From JBPYCR01 sp051846935 (lineage in GTDB: Bacteria; Bacillota; Bacilli; Bacillales; Amphibacillaceae), in the NCBI RefSeq assembly GCF_051846935.1, contig NZ_JBPYCS010000008.1, forward strand, positions 1 to 64,000: a stretch of 64,000 bases of DNA, read 5' to 3'. The notes beneath the pieces are model-generated. The model saw nothing but the letters and a program-made list of their open reading frames with translations, did no database searches and was not told the DNA's origin. Positions within the stretch are counted from its first letter, which is position 1. Every line of letters begins with the position of its first letter. The position numbers and the translations under genes were made by a program. Below are positions 1-8,584 of this stretch, piece after piece.

Positions 1-1071
1 AATAGAAGGTGAATCTAAAATTAGACCTCGTTCTATGTCCAATTGATCTCTTAGAAAATAAAGTGATGTTCTATCTTGTGACGTTATGAAATGAACTTTT
101 GGGCCTATGTATTCTTCTATTGTTTCGTATCCAACACTTGAGCCAAACACCATTGGAATATGTTTAATTTCACAATCAATCATTTTTTTAAATACTTTGC
201 GGTTTATTTCTCCTGGATCATATGTAAACACAGCATCTGGCAACACATCAAATTCTATTAAACTATTTATAGCTGAACCGACGGAAAAAATATAAGACAA
301 ATTATTTTCTTTAACATAGCGTAAATGTTCTATATCTTCGGCAAGCGATGGACCCGCTGAAACAATTATAGCCGGTTTACCTTCAAAGTGAGAGCGATCA
401 ATGTCTCGCATCATGTTTGGAGTATTCAATACCTCTTTAAAATTATTTAGGCTATTTTCTACCCACCGCTTTTGAAATTTTACATTCGTGTGGAAGCTCT
501 GACGTCTAGATGAAATTGTTTCCTTAATGTGTTGGTGAAACTGTTCATATTTTTCTTTAACAATATTTTTATAGCTTGGCAACACTATAAGATGAATATT
601 TTGATTACTTGTCTGAAATTCATCTAAGTATGACAATTCTTCTTCAGTAACTTTATCTACATATAAATTCTTCGTTTTTTTCGTTACAACATTTTGCAGT
701 TCCTTGTGCTGCGACATCGCAAAAAAGACCTCAGGAATCGGCTCATACATAGAATAGGAATTATTTGGGAATTGTTCAATGAATTTTTCTATATGGTAGC
801 CCATCCCAATTCCATAAAAAAACACATGTGTATTTTCCTTGATTTTATCCTGATGTGCAGAGATCACTCTTTCCGCTTCCTGGATTGGATTATAAATACT
901 GTGTACCATTAATGACTTGTCTTCCTTAGATCTATAACGAATTGTATCAACACCTACCCGTGATTCCAATACCTCCCATTGATGCATTCGCAACTCCTTC
1001 TCATGCTGGGAAAAAAAGTTGCGAATTGCTGGATAACGGGCTCTCAATAGTAAAATGTTATCAATTAACAT
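1..1071 (-). CDS. DUF115 / Maf-like motility-associated flagellin modification protein (3' end outside window)
   Basis: On the minus strand an open frame starts with an ATG at 1071 and stays open to the window edge (357 codons). The protein begins MLIDNILLLRARYPAIRNF. Mid-protein it has GKPAIIVSAGPSLAEDI, a long helix, then VGSAINSLIEFDVLPDAVF. This Rossmann-like 'SAGPSL' pattern is typical of DUF115/MAF_flag10 proteins, which modify flagellin, usually by transferring nonulosonic acid sugars. Its start overlaps the end of the upstream gene by 11 bp, so the two are probably translationally coupled, and both lie downstream of flagellin. The family call rests on motif recognition; substrate and exact activity are inferred. 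The C-terminus is missing. Confidence 0.8.
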   Translation of the reverse strand, partial: MLIDNILLLRARYPAIRNFFSQHEKELRMHQWEVLESRVGVDTIRYRSKEDKSLMVHSIYNPIQEAERVISAHQDKIKENTHVFFYGIGMGYHIEKFIEQFPNNSYSMYEPIPEVFFAMSQHKELQNVVTKKTKNLYVDKVTEEELSYLDEFQTSNQNIHLIVLPSYKNIVKEKYEQFHQHIKETISSRRQSFHTNVKFQKRWVENSLNNFKEVLNTPNMMRDIDRSHFEGKPAIIVSAGPSLAEDIEHLRYVKENNLSYIFSVGSAINSLIEFDVLPDAVFTYDPGEINRKVFKKMIDCEIKHIPMVFGSSVGYETIEEYIGPKVHFITSQDRTSLYFLRDQLDIERGLILDSPSI

Positions 1072-1669
1072 GTTTTATGTACTCCTCATCTTGCAAGGAA
1101 ATTGTTACATTCTTTGCCAAGGATTCATAGGCAGGCGTTATTTCATAAGCTAATATATCTGAAATCAACACCGTATCTTGTGCTTCCACTGCTTCTAGCA
1201 GTTGTGCAAAACTTTTTTCACAAATAGTCATACTTGATTCGATATTCGACCAATTCGTTGGTTTCCCGCTAACAGTCTTCGTATATGTTGAAAATTGAAC
1301 CATCCATTGCATCCCTTCAGCTAGTTGATCAATTCCTTGCCACGTTTCCTCAGAAAACCCTTCATAACTGTCATTAACTAGTGACTTCAATGCTGGAATT
1401 GCACGTTGCAGGTATTCATGGACGGATTGCATTGTTTCCCAAATCAAGTCTTTTTTTGTCTTCGTTACGATTTCTATCTCAATAATTTCGTTAATTTTTT
1501 CTTGTATGTAAGCCTCGTGATTTTCATACACTTCGGTACCGTCTATTAGTAAATGGCTGAAAACAACATCTTTTTGCTGTATGAGCTCGTTAACTTTTCC
1601 AAATAATATATTTATAAGAGAATCGTCATTTTTGATCAAGAATTTTTTGTCTTTATGGATTAATTGCAT
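1061..1669 (-). CDS. Hypothetical protein between flagellin and the DUF115 protein
   Basis: The protein is 202 aa, mostly helical and acidic, with no recognised domain, signal peptide or membrane segment. I chose the start at 1669 (MQLIHKDKKFLIKND) because a GGAGG lies 5 nt upstream (1675-1679). A longer in-frame start at 1768 has no ribosome-binding site. Its 3' end overlaps the DUF115 gene by 11 bp, suggesting one operon and perhaps a physical partnership. From position, a flagellar or flagellin-modification accessory role is a reasonable guess; the sequence alone does not show it. Confidence 0.7.
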   Translation of the reverse strand: MQLIHKDKKFLIKNDDSLINILFGKVNELIQQKDVVFSHLLIDGTEVYENHEAYIQEKINEIIEIEIVTKTKKDLIWETMQSVHEYLQRAIPALKSLVNDSYEGFSEETWQGIDQLAEGMQWMVQFSTYTKTVSGKPTNWSNIESSMTICEKSFAQLLEAVEAQDTVLISDILAYEITPAYESLAKNVTISLQDEEYIKHVN

Positions 1670-2024
1670 AATAACCTCCAAGATGTCGAATTTTATGCTT
1701 TCTTTTATTATCGGATTGTTTGAAGTAGAATTCAAGAGGTTTTTGAAGTATTTACTATCTGAGGGCATCGTAGGCTAATTGTATTAATGGTATTAATATA
1801 ATCATAAACATGAAGCTTCAATTATTTTAATACATAGCATTTGAGGGAGTAAATAGCGGTAATAGTACTCAACGGTGGACTGACAATTTAAGTATGAGAA
1901 GCAAGGCTTAGATTTCAATTTATTCTCGTTGAATATTAAAATCGGAATAAATTAGTGGTATCGAAAACGTATTTAACCAATTCATTTAATCCTTCTAAAC
2001 TATAAAATACTTGCTCAAATAAAC

Positions 2025-2065
2025 TGAAAGAAGCTCAAAACGTTGACGTTCTGGAGCTTCTTTCA
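2025..2065 (-). terminator. Rho-independent terminator of hag
   Basis: A perfect 12-bp stem (2025-2036 with 2054-2065, GAAAGAAGCTC/GAGCTTCTTTC) lies directly after the flagellin stop codon and is followed on the minus strand by a T-rich stretch. Confidence 0.85.
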
Positions 2066-2074
2066 TACTAATGT

Positions 2075-2911
2075 TTAACGAAGTAGCTGTAATACTCCTT
2101 GAGGAGTTTGATTCGCTTGTGCGAGCATTGCTTGAGATGCTTGAGTTAGGATGTTGTTCTTCGTGAACTCCATCATTTCTTTCGCCATATCAACGTCTCT
2201 AATACGTGATTCTGCAGCTGTTAGGTTTTCTTGAGAAGCGCCTAGGTTATTGATTGTGTGCTCTAGACGGTTTTGTGTAGCTCCAAGCTTTGATCTTTGA
2301 GACGACACTGCTGTGATAGCACTATCAATTTTTGCGATATTGGAATCAAAACCAGACCCAGATGAAGTTACATCTATAGCATCTACACCACTTCCGAGAT
2401 CTGCCGCTTTCATGCTTGAAATTTCCAATTCTAATTGTTGTCCACTATTTGCACCAATTTGGAAGGTTAACGCATTTCCACTTCCAGAAAATGTACCTGT
2501 GAGTAAATCTTTTCCATTAAACTGAGTACGATCAGCAATACCATCAATTTCTGCTACTAATTCATCAATTTCATCTTGAATAGCTTGCAAATCATCACTT
2601 TCCTGAGTTCCAGTGTTACCTGCCTGGACAGTCAATTCTCGCATTCTTTGAAGAATTGCGTGTGTTTCGTTCAATGCTCCCTCCGCAGTTTGGATAAGAG
2701 AAATACCATCTTGAGCATTCTTAGAAGCCATTTCCAATCCACGAATTTGTCCACGCATTTTCTCAGAGATTGCTAGACCTGCTGCATCATCGCCTGCACG
2801 GTTAATCTTTAGTCCAGAAGAAAGCTTTTCTAATGAACCTGATACCGCATTGTTGTTTGCACCTAACTGACGGTGTGTGTTAAGTGCTGAAATATTGTGA
2901 TTAATAATCAT
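2075..2911 (-). CDS. hag: Flagellin
   Basis: This is the filament subunit, 278 aa. The N-terminal D0/D1 region (MIINHNISALNTHRQLG, then LEKLSSGLKINRAGDDAAG) and C-terminal D1/D0 region (ESRIRDVDMAKEMMEFTK, NNILTQASQAMLAQANQ, ending VLQLLR) are canonical. Only about 80 variable residues lie between, so it is a short Bacillus-type flagellin. The start at 2911 is chosen because GGAGG sits 8 nt upstream (2920-2924); a start five codons earlier would lie within the ribosome-binding site. Transcription is probably by SigD from a near-consensus promoter at 2999-3024, and the leader carries two CsrA-type hairpins. A perfect-stem terminator follows. The nearby DUF115 protein suggests the filament is glycosylated (inference). 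Confidence 0.97.
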   Translation of the reverse strand: MIINHNISALNTHRQLGANNNAVSGSLEKLSSGLKINRAGDDAAGLAISEKMRGQIRGLEMASKNAQDGISLIQTAEGALNETHAILQRMRELTVQAGNTGTQESDDLQAIQDEIDELVAEIDGIADRTQFNGKDLLTGTFSGSGNALTFQIGANSGQQLELEISSMKAADLGSGVDAIDVTSSGSGFDSNIAKIDSAITAVSSQRSKLGATQNRLEHTINNLGASQENLTAAESRIRDVDMAKEMMEFTKNNILTQASQAMLAQANQTPQGVLQLLR

Positions 2912-2915
2912 TTTC

Positions 2916-2931
2916 CATACCTCCATGTATG
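2916..2931 (-). promoter_or_regulatory. Putative CsrA site 2, hairpin over the hag ribosome-binding site
   Basis: In the minus-strand mRNA, CATAC-ATGGAG-GTATG forms a 5-bp hairpin whose loop exposes GGA, part of the Shine-Dalgarno sequence. Bacillus subtilis hag has a CsrA site at the same place, where CsrA blocks ribosome binding until FliW sequesters it. csrA and fliW are not in the window. Confidence 0.7.
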
Positions 2932-2942
2932 TAATATTTTCT

Positions 2943-2968
2943 CATGAGTCACGTCCTTGTGTCTCATG
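2943..2968 (-). promoter_or_regulatory. Putative CsrA site 1 in the hag leader
   Basis: In mRNA sense the leader reads ACACAAGGACGTG, close to the CsrA consensus RUACARGGAUGU. It sits in a hairpin with outer stem CATGAG/CTCATG (2963-2968 with 2943-2948), inner stem CAC/GTG and loop AAGGAC, so GGA is in the loop as CsrA prefers. Together with the downstream site it gives the two-site arrangement known from B. subtilis hag. Confidence 0.75.
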
Positions 2969-2998
2969 CTCGAACACTTATCGAGTGTTCTACTAAGT

Positions 2999-3024
2999 AT
3001 ATCGGCACGTTTTATTAAACTTTA
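2999..3024 (-). promoter_or_regulatory. SigD (flagellar sigma) promoter of hag
   Basis: On the minus strand TAAA (3024-3021) is followed after 14 nt by GCCGATAT (3006-2999). This matches the SigD consensus TAAA-N14/15-GCCGATAT and lies about 90 nt upstream of the flagellin start. Confidence 0.9.
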
Positions 3025-3375
3025 ATCCTTTTTCATTAATTTTTTCAATTATTTTCGATCAAATTATAAATCTGGAGGAAATATTTCCCCAGCTGGAACT
3101 ATTCTAAATCGAGTTGCTCCGTTTTTACTAGATGAATTGCTTCCGTACCATCTATATAAACTTGTATTTTTACTTTCAAACATTTTTAAAAAATTCCTCT
3201 CTTTCCTTTTCCCACGCCATTCCCCTTAATTTAGATTTCTAAAATATTTATCTTGAATCAACATTCGTTCATCATGATTTCCTCCTTCCTCTCCCCTACA
3301 CTAAGACATGTTTGCGCTCAGCCAATCATATATAATCATATATATGAAAATAAATAAACGAAAGGAGAAGAGAGC
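3025..3375. other. Intergenic region upstream of hag with unresolved short frames
   Basis: No convincing gene was found. On the minus strand a 39-codon frame (3183-3064, starting MFESKNTSLYRWYG) and a 25-codon TTG-start frame overlapping it (contains VYIDGTEAIHLVKTEQ) are open. The second looks more protein-like but has no good ribosome-binding site. Either could be the remnant of a larger gene. AT-rich sequence just before 3376 may hold the promoter of the broken transporter gene. Confidence 0.35.
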
Positions 3376-4708
3376 ATGCTTAAATCAATGACAATGTTTT
3401 TTGATCGTCTTGTCCAAAGGTATTTTACCAGATGCTTTTTTGTTTGCTGTTATTTTAACTTTTCTCGCTTTTCTCATGGGCATTCTATTTACAGGAAGCT
3501 CACCTATTCAGATGGTGGAGTTTTGGGGAAATGGCTTTTGGAACTTATTGGCGTTTGCCATGCAAATGTCTTTAATTGTCATCACTGGCTATGTGCTTGC
3601 AAACACACCACTTGTAAAAAATGTGCTCGTAAAAATGAGTACGTTTGCCACTTCACCTGGGCAAGCAATTATGCTCGTTACGTTTGTCGCAGCAATTGCT
3701 TCGTATATTAATTACGGATTTGGTCTTGTTGTTGGAGCGTTACTCGCCATTCAAGTTGCAAAACGGGTTCCTTCAATTAGCTTTCGATTATTAATTGCTG
3801 CTGCATATAGTGGTTTTTTACTATGGCATGGTGGGTTGTCGGCTTCTGCACCTTTATTAATTGCGACGCCTGGTCATTTTTTGGAGGATACAATGGGTGT
3901 TGTTTCCGTTACGGAAACGCTCTTTAGTAGCTATAATTTGTTCATTGTGATCTTTTTACTTTTGACGTTACCGTTTGTAAATCGTATGTTAATGAAAGCG
4001 CAAGGACCTTTACAAGCAAACGAGTCTGCTGCTTGGCAAGCGACGGCGTTTAACGAAGAATCTGAACAAGAACAAACAGAAAAACGAACACCAGCCGATC
4101 GTCTTGAAAATAGCCAAATTATATCGCTGTTAGCAGGTCTGCTCGGATTTGCATTTATTATTTATCATTTTGCACGGAATGGCTTTGATTTAAATATTAA
4201 TATTGTTAATATGACGATGTTATTTTTAGGGATTATTTTTCACCGAACGCTGCGTCGCTTTTTACACAGTGTTTCGAATGCGGTGAAAAATGTTGGAGGA
4301 ATTATTGTACAATTTCCATTCTATGCAGGAATTATGGGCATGATGGTCGCCTCTGGGTTGTCCGAGCAAATGTCGTTATAGTTTGTTAGCATTTCAACGG
4401 AGTTTACTTTCCCGTTATTTACGTTTATAAGCGCCGGGATCGTCAACTTCTTTGTCCCTTCCGGAGGTGGTCAGTGGGCGGTACAGGCTCAAATTATGAT
4501 TCCTGCGGCTATGGAGCTTGGAGTTGATACGGCAAAAACAACGATGGCGGTCGCTTGGGTCGATGCGTGGACGAATATGATTCAACCATTTTGGGCGTTA
4601 CCGCTTTTGGCAATTGCTGGCTTGAAAGTGCGCGCTATTATGGGCTTTTGTACCGTCATATTAATTTATAGCTTTATCCCTATTTCAATCGGATTATTAT
4701 TCTTTTAA
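3376..4708 (+). pseudogene. Short-chain fatty acid transporter (AtoE family), disrupted
   Basis: Three pieces join into one AtoE-like membrane protein of about 440 aa. The true N-terminus starts at the ATG at 3376 (GGAG upstream) and encodes MLKSMTMFFDRLVQR. Homology then jumps to the +1 frame (LPDAFLFAVILTFLAF), which fits one extra T in the TTTT run near 3422-3425. That frame runs to a TAG at 4379-4381 and continues in frame as FVSISTEFTFPLFTF, NFFVPSGGGQWAVQ and WTNMIQPFWALPLLAI to 4708. The FVPSGGGQW and NMIQPFWALP motifs are family hallmarks. The TAG sits where relatives often have Trp (TGG), so one substitution could explain it. With two lesions the gene is probably inactive unless the assembly is wrong. 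Confidence 0.85.
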
Positions 4709-4724
4709 TCGATTTTCATTAATA

Positions 4725-4756
4725 CCTCAAGCTCTTGCACTGCTTGAGGATTTTTT
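4725..4756 (+). terminator. Rho-independent terminator after the AtoE-like gene
   Basis: CCTCAAG (4725-4731) pairs with CTTGAGG (4743-4749), followed by a T6 tract after one A. It lies just downstream of the transporter stop codon. Confidence 0.85.
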
Positions 4757-4789
4757 GCTTTGCTGCTATCGAACTGACGATTTTGCCCG

Positions 4790-5710
4790 TTATATTGAAG
4801 TCTGTTTTTGTTTGAACTGGGCGATTACTACACCTACAATAATGAGAACTGCTCCGAGTAGTACGCTCACTGCCAATTGCTCTCCTAATAAAATTGTACC
4901 GAAAAGGAGTGCAAATACTGGAACAAGCATCATTGAAACAGTCGCAGTCACCATATCTATTAAACTAAGAATAAAAAACCACACAGTAAAACAAAGGGCG
5001 GAAGCAAAAATTCCCGTAAATAGTACATAATAAATGCTTTCCATATTCCATACAATCGGCATGTTCCATTCCACTGTACTTGCCGCAATAAACAAGCCGA
5101 TTGAGCCAAATGCCATCTGATACGCAGAGGATTGAATTTTTGGCAAATCATTTAGCTTTAAGCGAAAATATACATTCGAAATTCCCCAAGCAACAGCAGC
5201 TAAGACAATTAGTAGCTCTCCAAATAGATGGGCAAAGTTTTCTCCCTTCCAAATATCCGTTCCAAGAATGAAGAGCAAGCCAACCATTCCTATTGTTAGA
5301 CCGATTCGTTTTGCTTGGGTAATCTTTTCGCTTAATAATTTAGCTGCAAACAGACTGCTCCACATTGGCATAGAATACAACAATACAGATGTTTTTCCAG
5401 CGTCAACAAAACGAAGGGCGAGCATAATAAATAAAAAGACGATCGTAGTTTGCAAGAGACCGACTGCTGCTAAGTGCTTCCAATACCGTTTTGGAGGGAT
5501 GCCGAGCTTTAATATTAAAACGAGCAATACCAAAACAAGCGCCCCAACACCAAAGCGAGCTGCTGCAAATGTAAAGGAGCCCATATACGTTAATGCATCC
5601 TTCATGATGACAAAAGAATATCCCCATATCATTGTAATGAGGATAATGAGCGACCATAATATGACTTTATTACGTAATAAATTTAGATGAGCTGTTCGTT
5701 GATTTTCCAT
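4790..5710 (-). CDS. EamA (DMT superfamily) transporter
   Basis: The protein is 306 aa with about ten hydrophobic segments in two EamA repeats: first MIWGYSFVIMKDALTYMGS to about residue 145, second AAVAWGISNVYFRLKLNDL to the end (LLGEQLAVSVLLGAVLIIVG). Paired EamA domains are usual for drug/metabolite exporters and amino-acid or cofactor permeases of the inner membrane. The start has GGAGG 5 nt upstream. It is convergent with the broken AtoE-like gene and appears to be a single-gene unit. Substrate cannot be read from sequence. Confidence 0.9.
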   Translation of the reverse strand: MENQRTAHLNLLRNKVILWSLIILITMIWGYSFVIMKDALTYMGSFTFAAARFGVGALVLVLLVLILKLGIPPKRYWKHLAAVGLLQTTIVFLFIMLALRFVDAGKTSVLLYSMPMWSSLFAAKLLSEKITQAKRIGLTIGMVGLLFILGTDIWKGENFAHLFGELLIVLAAVAWGISNVYFRLKLNDLPKIQSSAYQMAFGSIGLFIAASTVEWNMPIVWNMESIYYVLFTGIFASALCFTVWFFILSLIDMVTATVSMMLVPVFALLFGTILLGEQLAVSVLLGAVLIIVGVVIAQFKQKQTSI

Positions 5711-6028
5711 GCTTCCTCCATTTTATAGAAGTCGAAACAATCATAGCAATCTACAGTGACGCATTTCAAGTGAATGGAATTCGGAGCTAAAGGATAAGTG
5801 ATAACTATTTGTAAAATTAAAGTGTAGCTATACTGGGGAGCTATGCGTGTACGTCAATTACAAGAAACTATTTAAAAAGAATCGTAGCGGTTATTATTTA
5901 AGCGTACGCTAGATTCTAGCGACTATCATTATTCATTCCGATTAATGATGTACTTCTTTAAACCAACAATCGTTCGTGTGCGTGTAACGATTCCGAGTAG
6001 GCTTCATGCAATCGATAAAGATTACCAC
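5711..6028. other. Intergenic stretch, nothing recognised
   Basis: This is AT-rich sequence between the EamA gene start and the end of the pilus operon. It contains short palindromes (AGCGTACGCT near 5900) but no ORF with a ribosome-binding site and no convincing T-tailed terminator for the pilus operon. Confidence 0.5.
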
Positions 6029-6580
6029 TTATTCTTCAGCTTCCATATAATAAGCTACAACTGTCAGCACAGCTTCCACTTGTTCTCCTTGCTGCTCTAT
6101 TTCAACCGCTTCAATCGTAAAGAATCGTTCCGCCTTTAAAATTGCTTCTAGGAATGAATGTGTAGCTGTTAGATTCGTGGCCGTAATTTCTATCTCATAT
6201 TCCATTTGTTCTATATTACGTTCCGATGCCTCTTTTTCTCCAACGTCGTCGTTTTCTTCCTTCGTTTCAAGAGCAATTATATTTACGTTTGTTTTTTTGG
6301 CATGTTCTTCAAGCTGACGAAGCACAGTGTCTGGTGTTTTTTCGATCGGTACCTGTAACGTAATTTCTGAAAGCGGCTCCTCATCTAATTCATTCTTCTG
6401 CTTTTTTAATTTGGTTACTTGTTTTTCATAAATTTCTACTTCTTGCATAAGATTATCGGATTTTTCAGCAAGTGGGCGAATCATATTGAAATAGAATAGA
6501 GAATAAATGAGCGCGGAAACACATAGTAAAACAATACTTATGATTATATAAAATTTAGTTCGTCGATTGCGCATATTCAT
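6029..6580 (-). CDS. pilO: PilO-like type IV pilus alignment protein
   Basis: The protein is 183 aa: a short cytoplasmic N-terminus (MNMRNRRTKF), one membrane segment (about residues 10-31), a coiled coil (LMQEVEIYEKQVTKLKKQ, about 44-66) and a C-terminal domain with the alternating pattern of the PilO ferredoxin-like fold. PilO pairs with PilN in the membrane and links PilM to the rest of the pilus machine. The start at 6580 has GGAG 4 nt upstream and overlaps pilN by 26 bp, so translation is coupled. It is the last gene of the pilus operon. Sequence identity in this family is low; the call rests on architecture and gene order. Confidence 0.75.
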   Translation of the reverse strand: MNMRNRRTKFYIIISIVLLCVSALIYSLFYFNMIRPLAEKSDNLMQEVEIYEKQVTKLKKQKNELDEEPLSEITLQVPIEKTPDTVLRQLEEHAKKTNVNIIALETKEENDDVGEKEASERNIEQMEYEIEITATNLTATHSFLEAILKAERFFTIEAVEIEQQGEQVEAVLTVVAYYMEAEE

Positions 6581-7112
6581 TTAACTCCTCTATTACCAAG
6601 GCGGAATCCAATTGGACAGTTACCACTGCTTCAAAGTGGCTGTCGCTATCCTTGTTTATTTCTGTCAGCTCTATGTCAATAATATATTGCTGTTCCGCTA
6701 ATTTTTCTGCATAATTCGCAACGGCACTCAACGTCGTAAATTCACCGATTAGTATAGCCTCACTTTGATCGGTTATTTTATAGGCTAAGAGTCGGTCTTT
6801 CTTCGTCAGTTGATTAATGTTCTGACGATAAAGAGGGTATACAGGAAACGCCTCTTGCTGTACGATCGACATTTCCTGTTCAATTTTCTCTAGCAATTGT
6901 TCATCCGCAGTATCCGCTTGCAACTGTAGTAATTCGGTCTCCCATTGGGCTAGCTTTTCTTTATTTGTTTCTATTTTTGTTGTAAGGTCTTGACGTTGAA
7001 TAAAAACAATACTTGCCACAAGGATCATCATCAAAATAAACATACTTACAACAAATAAAGAAGAAGCATATTTATTTTCTTTCTTTTCAATGAAATTTAT
7101 TTCAACTGGCAT
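6555..7112 (-). CDS. pilN: PilN-like type IV pilus assembly protein
   Basis: The protein is 185 aa and starts MPVEINFIEKKENKYASS. PilN proteins typically begin with a short 'INLLP'-like segment that inserts into PilM, and INFIEKK fits that place. It is followed by a membrane helix (about 19-40), a coiled coil (IETNKEKLAQWETELLQLQ) and a C-terminal alpha/beta domain. A GGAGG ribosome-binding site precedes the start. It lies 12 bp after pilM and overlaps pilO. The role, as membrane partner of PilM and PilO, is inferred from architecture and synteny. Confidence 0.78.
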   Translation of the reverse strand: MPVEINFIEKKENKYASSLFVVSMFILMMILVASIVFIQRQDLTTKIETNKEKLAQWETELLQLQADTADEQLLEKIEQEMSIVQQEAFPVYPLYRQNINQLTKKDRLLAYKITDQSEAILIGEFTTLSAVANYAEKLAEQQYIIDIELTEINKDSDSHFEAVVTVQLDSALVIEELNEYAQSTN

Positions 7113-7124
7113 ATGCTCCTCCTT

Positions 7125-8057
7125 TTATACATCTTGTTTTATTGCTAAGCCAAGTAAATCAATGTATTTTAATTGTTCATTTGCTAGCTCAAATTGGTAA
7201 ATATCTACTGCAAATTCTTCCTTCGCTGCTTTTATTGCATCTGGCAAATAAGGAAGATCGCCTGCGAATAAAAGCTGCTCAACGCCGGCTTCGCCGTTCA
7301 TTATTGAATATCGATAGAAATCTAGTATTCTTCTTATTTCAACGAGTTGATCTTGAATCAACTGGCGCTGCATTACGTCATCTGTTCCTGTGCCTGTTTT
7401 TACATAACGAGTGAAAATGGCTTTATTTTGATGAAAAGCAGTTAAAACTAACGTATCAATATTCCAATGAGCGAGTAAAATATGGTTCGCACGTTCCTTT
7501 TGCTCGTAATAGTAATAACGGTAGACAGATAGAAAGGTGAGGTCTGCAACAACTGCTTTTAAGCCTACTTCTTCAAATGCAGATATGAAGGAATCTATTT
7601 TTTCTTTTGGATATGCATATAATAAAATGTCACGTTCTTCTTGCTTTTCTTCCAAATACGCAACAGCAAGCGCTGGATTGTCAAACGGCAAATGGATTGA
7701 ATTGCCGAGCTGTGTTTTGATATAGCCAATTGCTTCCCCTTTGTCTAACGTTGCTGGAATAGTCATTTGCCGGATAACGACGGTACTATCCGGAACAGAA
7801 AAATAAAGTTTTTTACGCCTCCATTTATGTTCAACGACAAGTTTACGGAGCATTTCCTTAAAAACGGCTGCATTTAAAATGACACCATCTTGAATTGTAT
7901 TAACCGGAAGCTCTAGTTCGCCTTTATATACGAGTCCGTCCTTTGAGGGGTGCTTATGATAGGAATACCGAATTACTTGATTTGTAATAACGATGTTGAC
8001 ACGACCTTTTATTGAGAATACCACATTTTCACCTGCCCGATTGTTTAAATATGCCAA
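7125..8057 (-). CDS. pilM: PilM-like actin-fold type IV pilus protein
   Basis: The protein is up to 310 aa, soluble, with the PilM/FtsA-like layout: RVNIVITNQVIRYSYHK at the N-terminus, KLYFSVPDSTVVIRQMTIP, then a region mediating peptide/nucleotide contacts and EIRRILDFYRYSIMNGEAG with LLFAGDLPYLPDAI. PilM is the cytoplasmic ring that binds the PilN N-terminus. The start is uncertain: a TTG at 8057 has AGGG 4 nt upstream, and a GTG at 8024 (MVFSIKGRVNIV) has AGGTG 5 nt upstream. The gene follows the major pilin after a strong hairpin. ATP binding was not verified. Confidence 0.8.
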   Translation of the reverse strand: MAYLNNRAGENVVFSIKGRVNIVITNQVIRYSYHKHPSKDGLVYKGELELPVNTIQDGVILNAAVFKEMLRKLVVEHKWRRKKLYFSVPDSTVVIRQMTIPATLDKGEAIGYIKTQLGNSIHLPFDNPALAVAYLEEKQEERDILLYAYPKEKIDSFISAFEEVGLKAVVADLTFLSVYRYYYYEQKERANHILLAHWNIDTLVLTAFHQNKAIFTRYVKTGTGTDDVMQRQLIQDQLVEIRRILDFYRYSIMNGEAGVEQLLFAGDLPYLPDAIKAAKEEFAVDIYQFELANEQLKYIDLLGLAIKQDV

Positions 8058-8076
8058 TTAGCCCTTATACGTATCA

Positions 8077-8106
8077 GACGCCCTATGTTGCATAAGCAAG
8101 GGCGTC
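8077..8106 (-). terminator. Hairpin downstream of the major pilin gene
   Basis: GACGCCCT (8077-8084) pairs perfectly with AGGGCGTC (8099-8106). No long T tract follows, so it may act as a partial terminator or a 3' stabiliser that raises pilin mRNA above pilM-pilN-pilO mRNA. Confidence 0.55.
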
Positions 8107-8172
8107 CGATTGTGTGCCTTATTCATTTAAAATGCGATCGTTAACTTGTCCTGCGTTGCTATAACTGGTTAG

Positions 8173-8532
8173 TTATTCACAACCAGCCATTATATACTTC
8201 CCTTTACCGTCGGTTTGAGCAACAGCTGTAGTCCCTGCATAAGGGGCTTCAGTTTCAGGATCTGTAGGAATTTCTTCTAAAAATTCAGCATCGACTAAAT
8301 CTTGCAATGTCGTGCTGCCATCAATTTCTCCTGCTACATCTGCAAGCCGTGCGGCATTTGCCACCAAATCACAGTTCGCTTCGTGAACATCTGTCTTAGA
8401 TTTATCTAAAATGTTTCCAATAGCAGGAACAGCGACAGCTGCAATAATGCCTAAAATAACGATAACCGCTAATAACTCTACTAGCGTAAATCCTTTTTCC
8501 TTCTTGAACATTTTCTTAAGTTTCATCATCAT
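8173..8532 (-). CDS. Type IV major pilin-like prepilin
   Basis: The precursor is 119 aa. The class III signal KMFKKEKG is followed by FTLVELLAVIVILGIIAAVA, with Glu at position +5 of the mature protein, the standard prepilin-peptidase site. The mature protein is about 104 aa with a short globular domain and two cysteines (ANCDLVANAA and the terminal AGCE) that could form a C-terminal disulfide. AGGAGG lies 7 nt before the start. It sits between pilC and pilM and is flanked by hairpins on both sides, as expected for an abundant subunit. A ComGC-like identity is less likely because the surrounding genes include pilT, pilM, pilN and pilO. Confidence 0.88.
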   Translation of the reverse strand: MMMKLKKMFKKEKGFTLVELLAVIVILGIIAAVAVPAIGNILDKSKTDVHEANCDLVANAARLADVAGEIDGSTTLQDLVDAEFLEEIPTDPETEAPYAGTTAVAQTDGKGKYIMAGCE

Positions 8533-8584
8533 ATGAATTCCTCCTAATTAATTAGTAAATTAGGTCGGTTGCACTAATAACTCC

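Noticed and set aside
5268..5690. 140-codon frame on plus inside the EamA gene
   Set aside because: Shadow of the EamA transporter; no ribosome-binding site and no protein-like composition.
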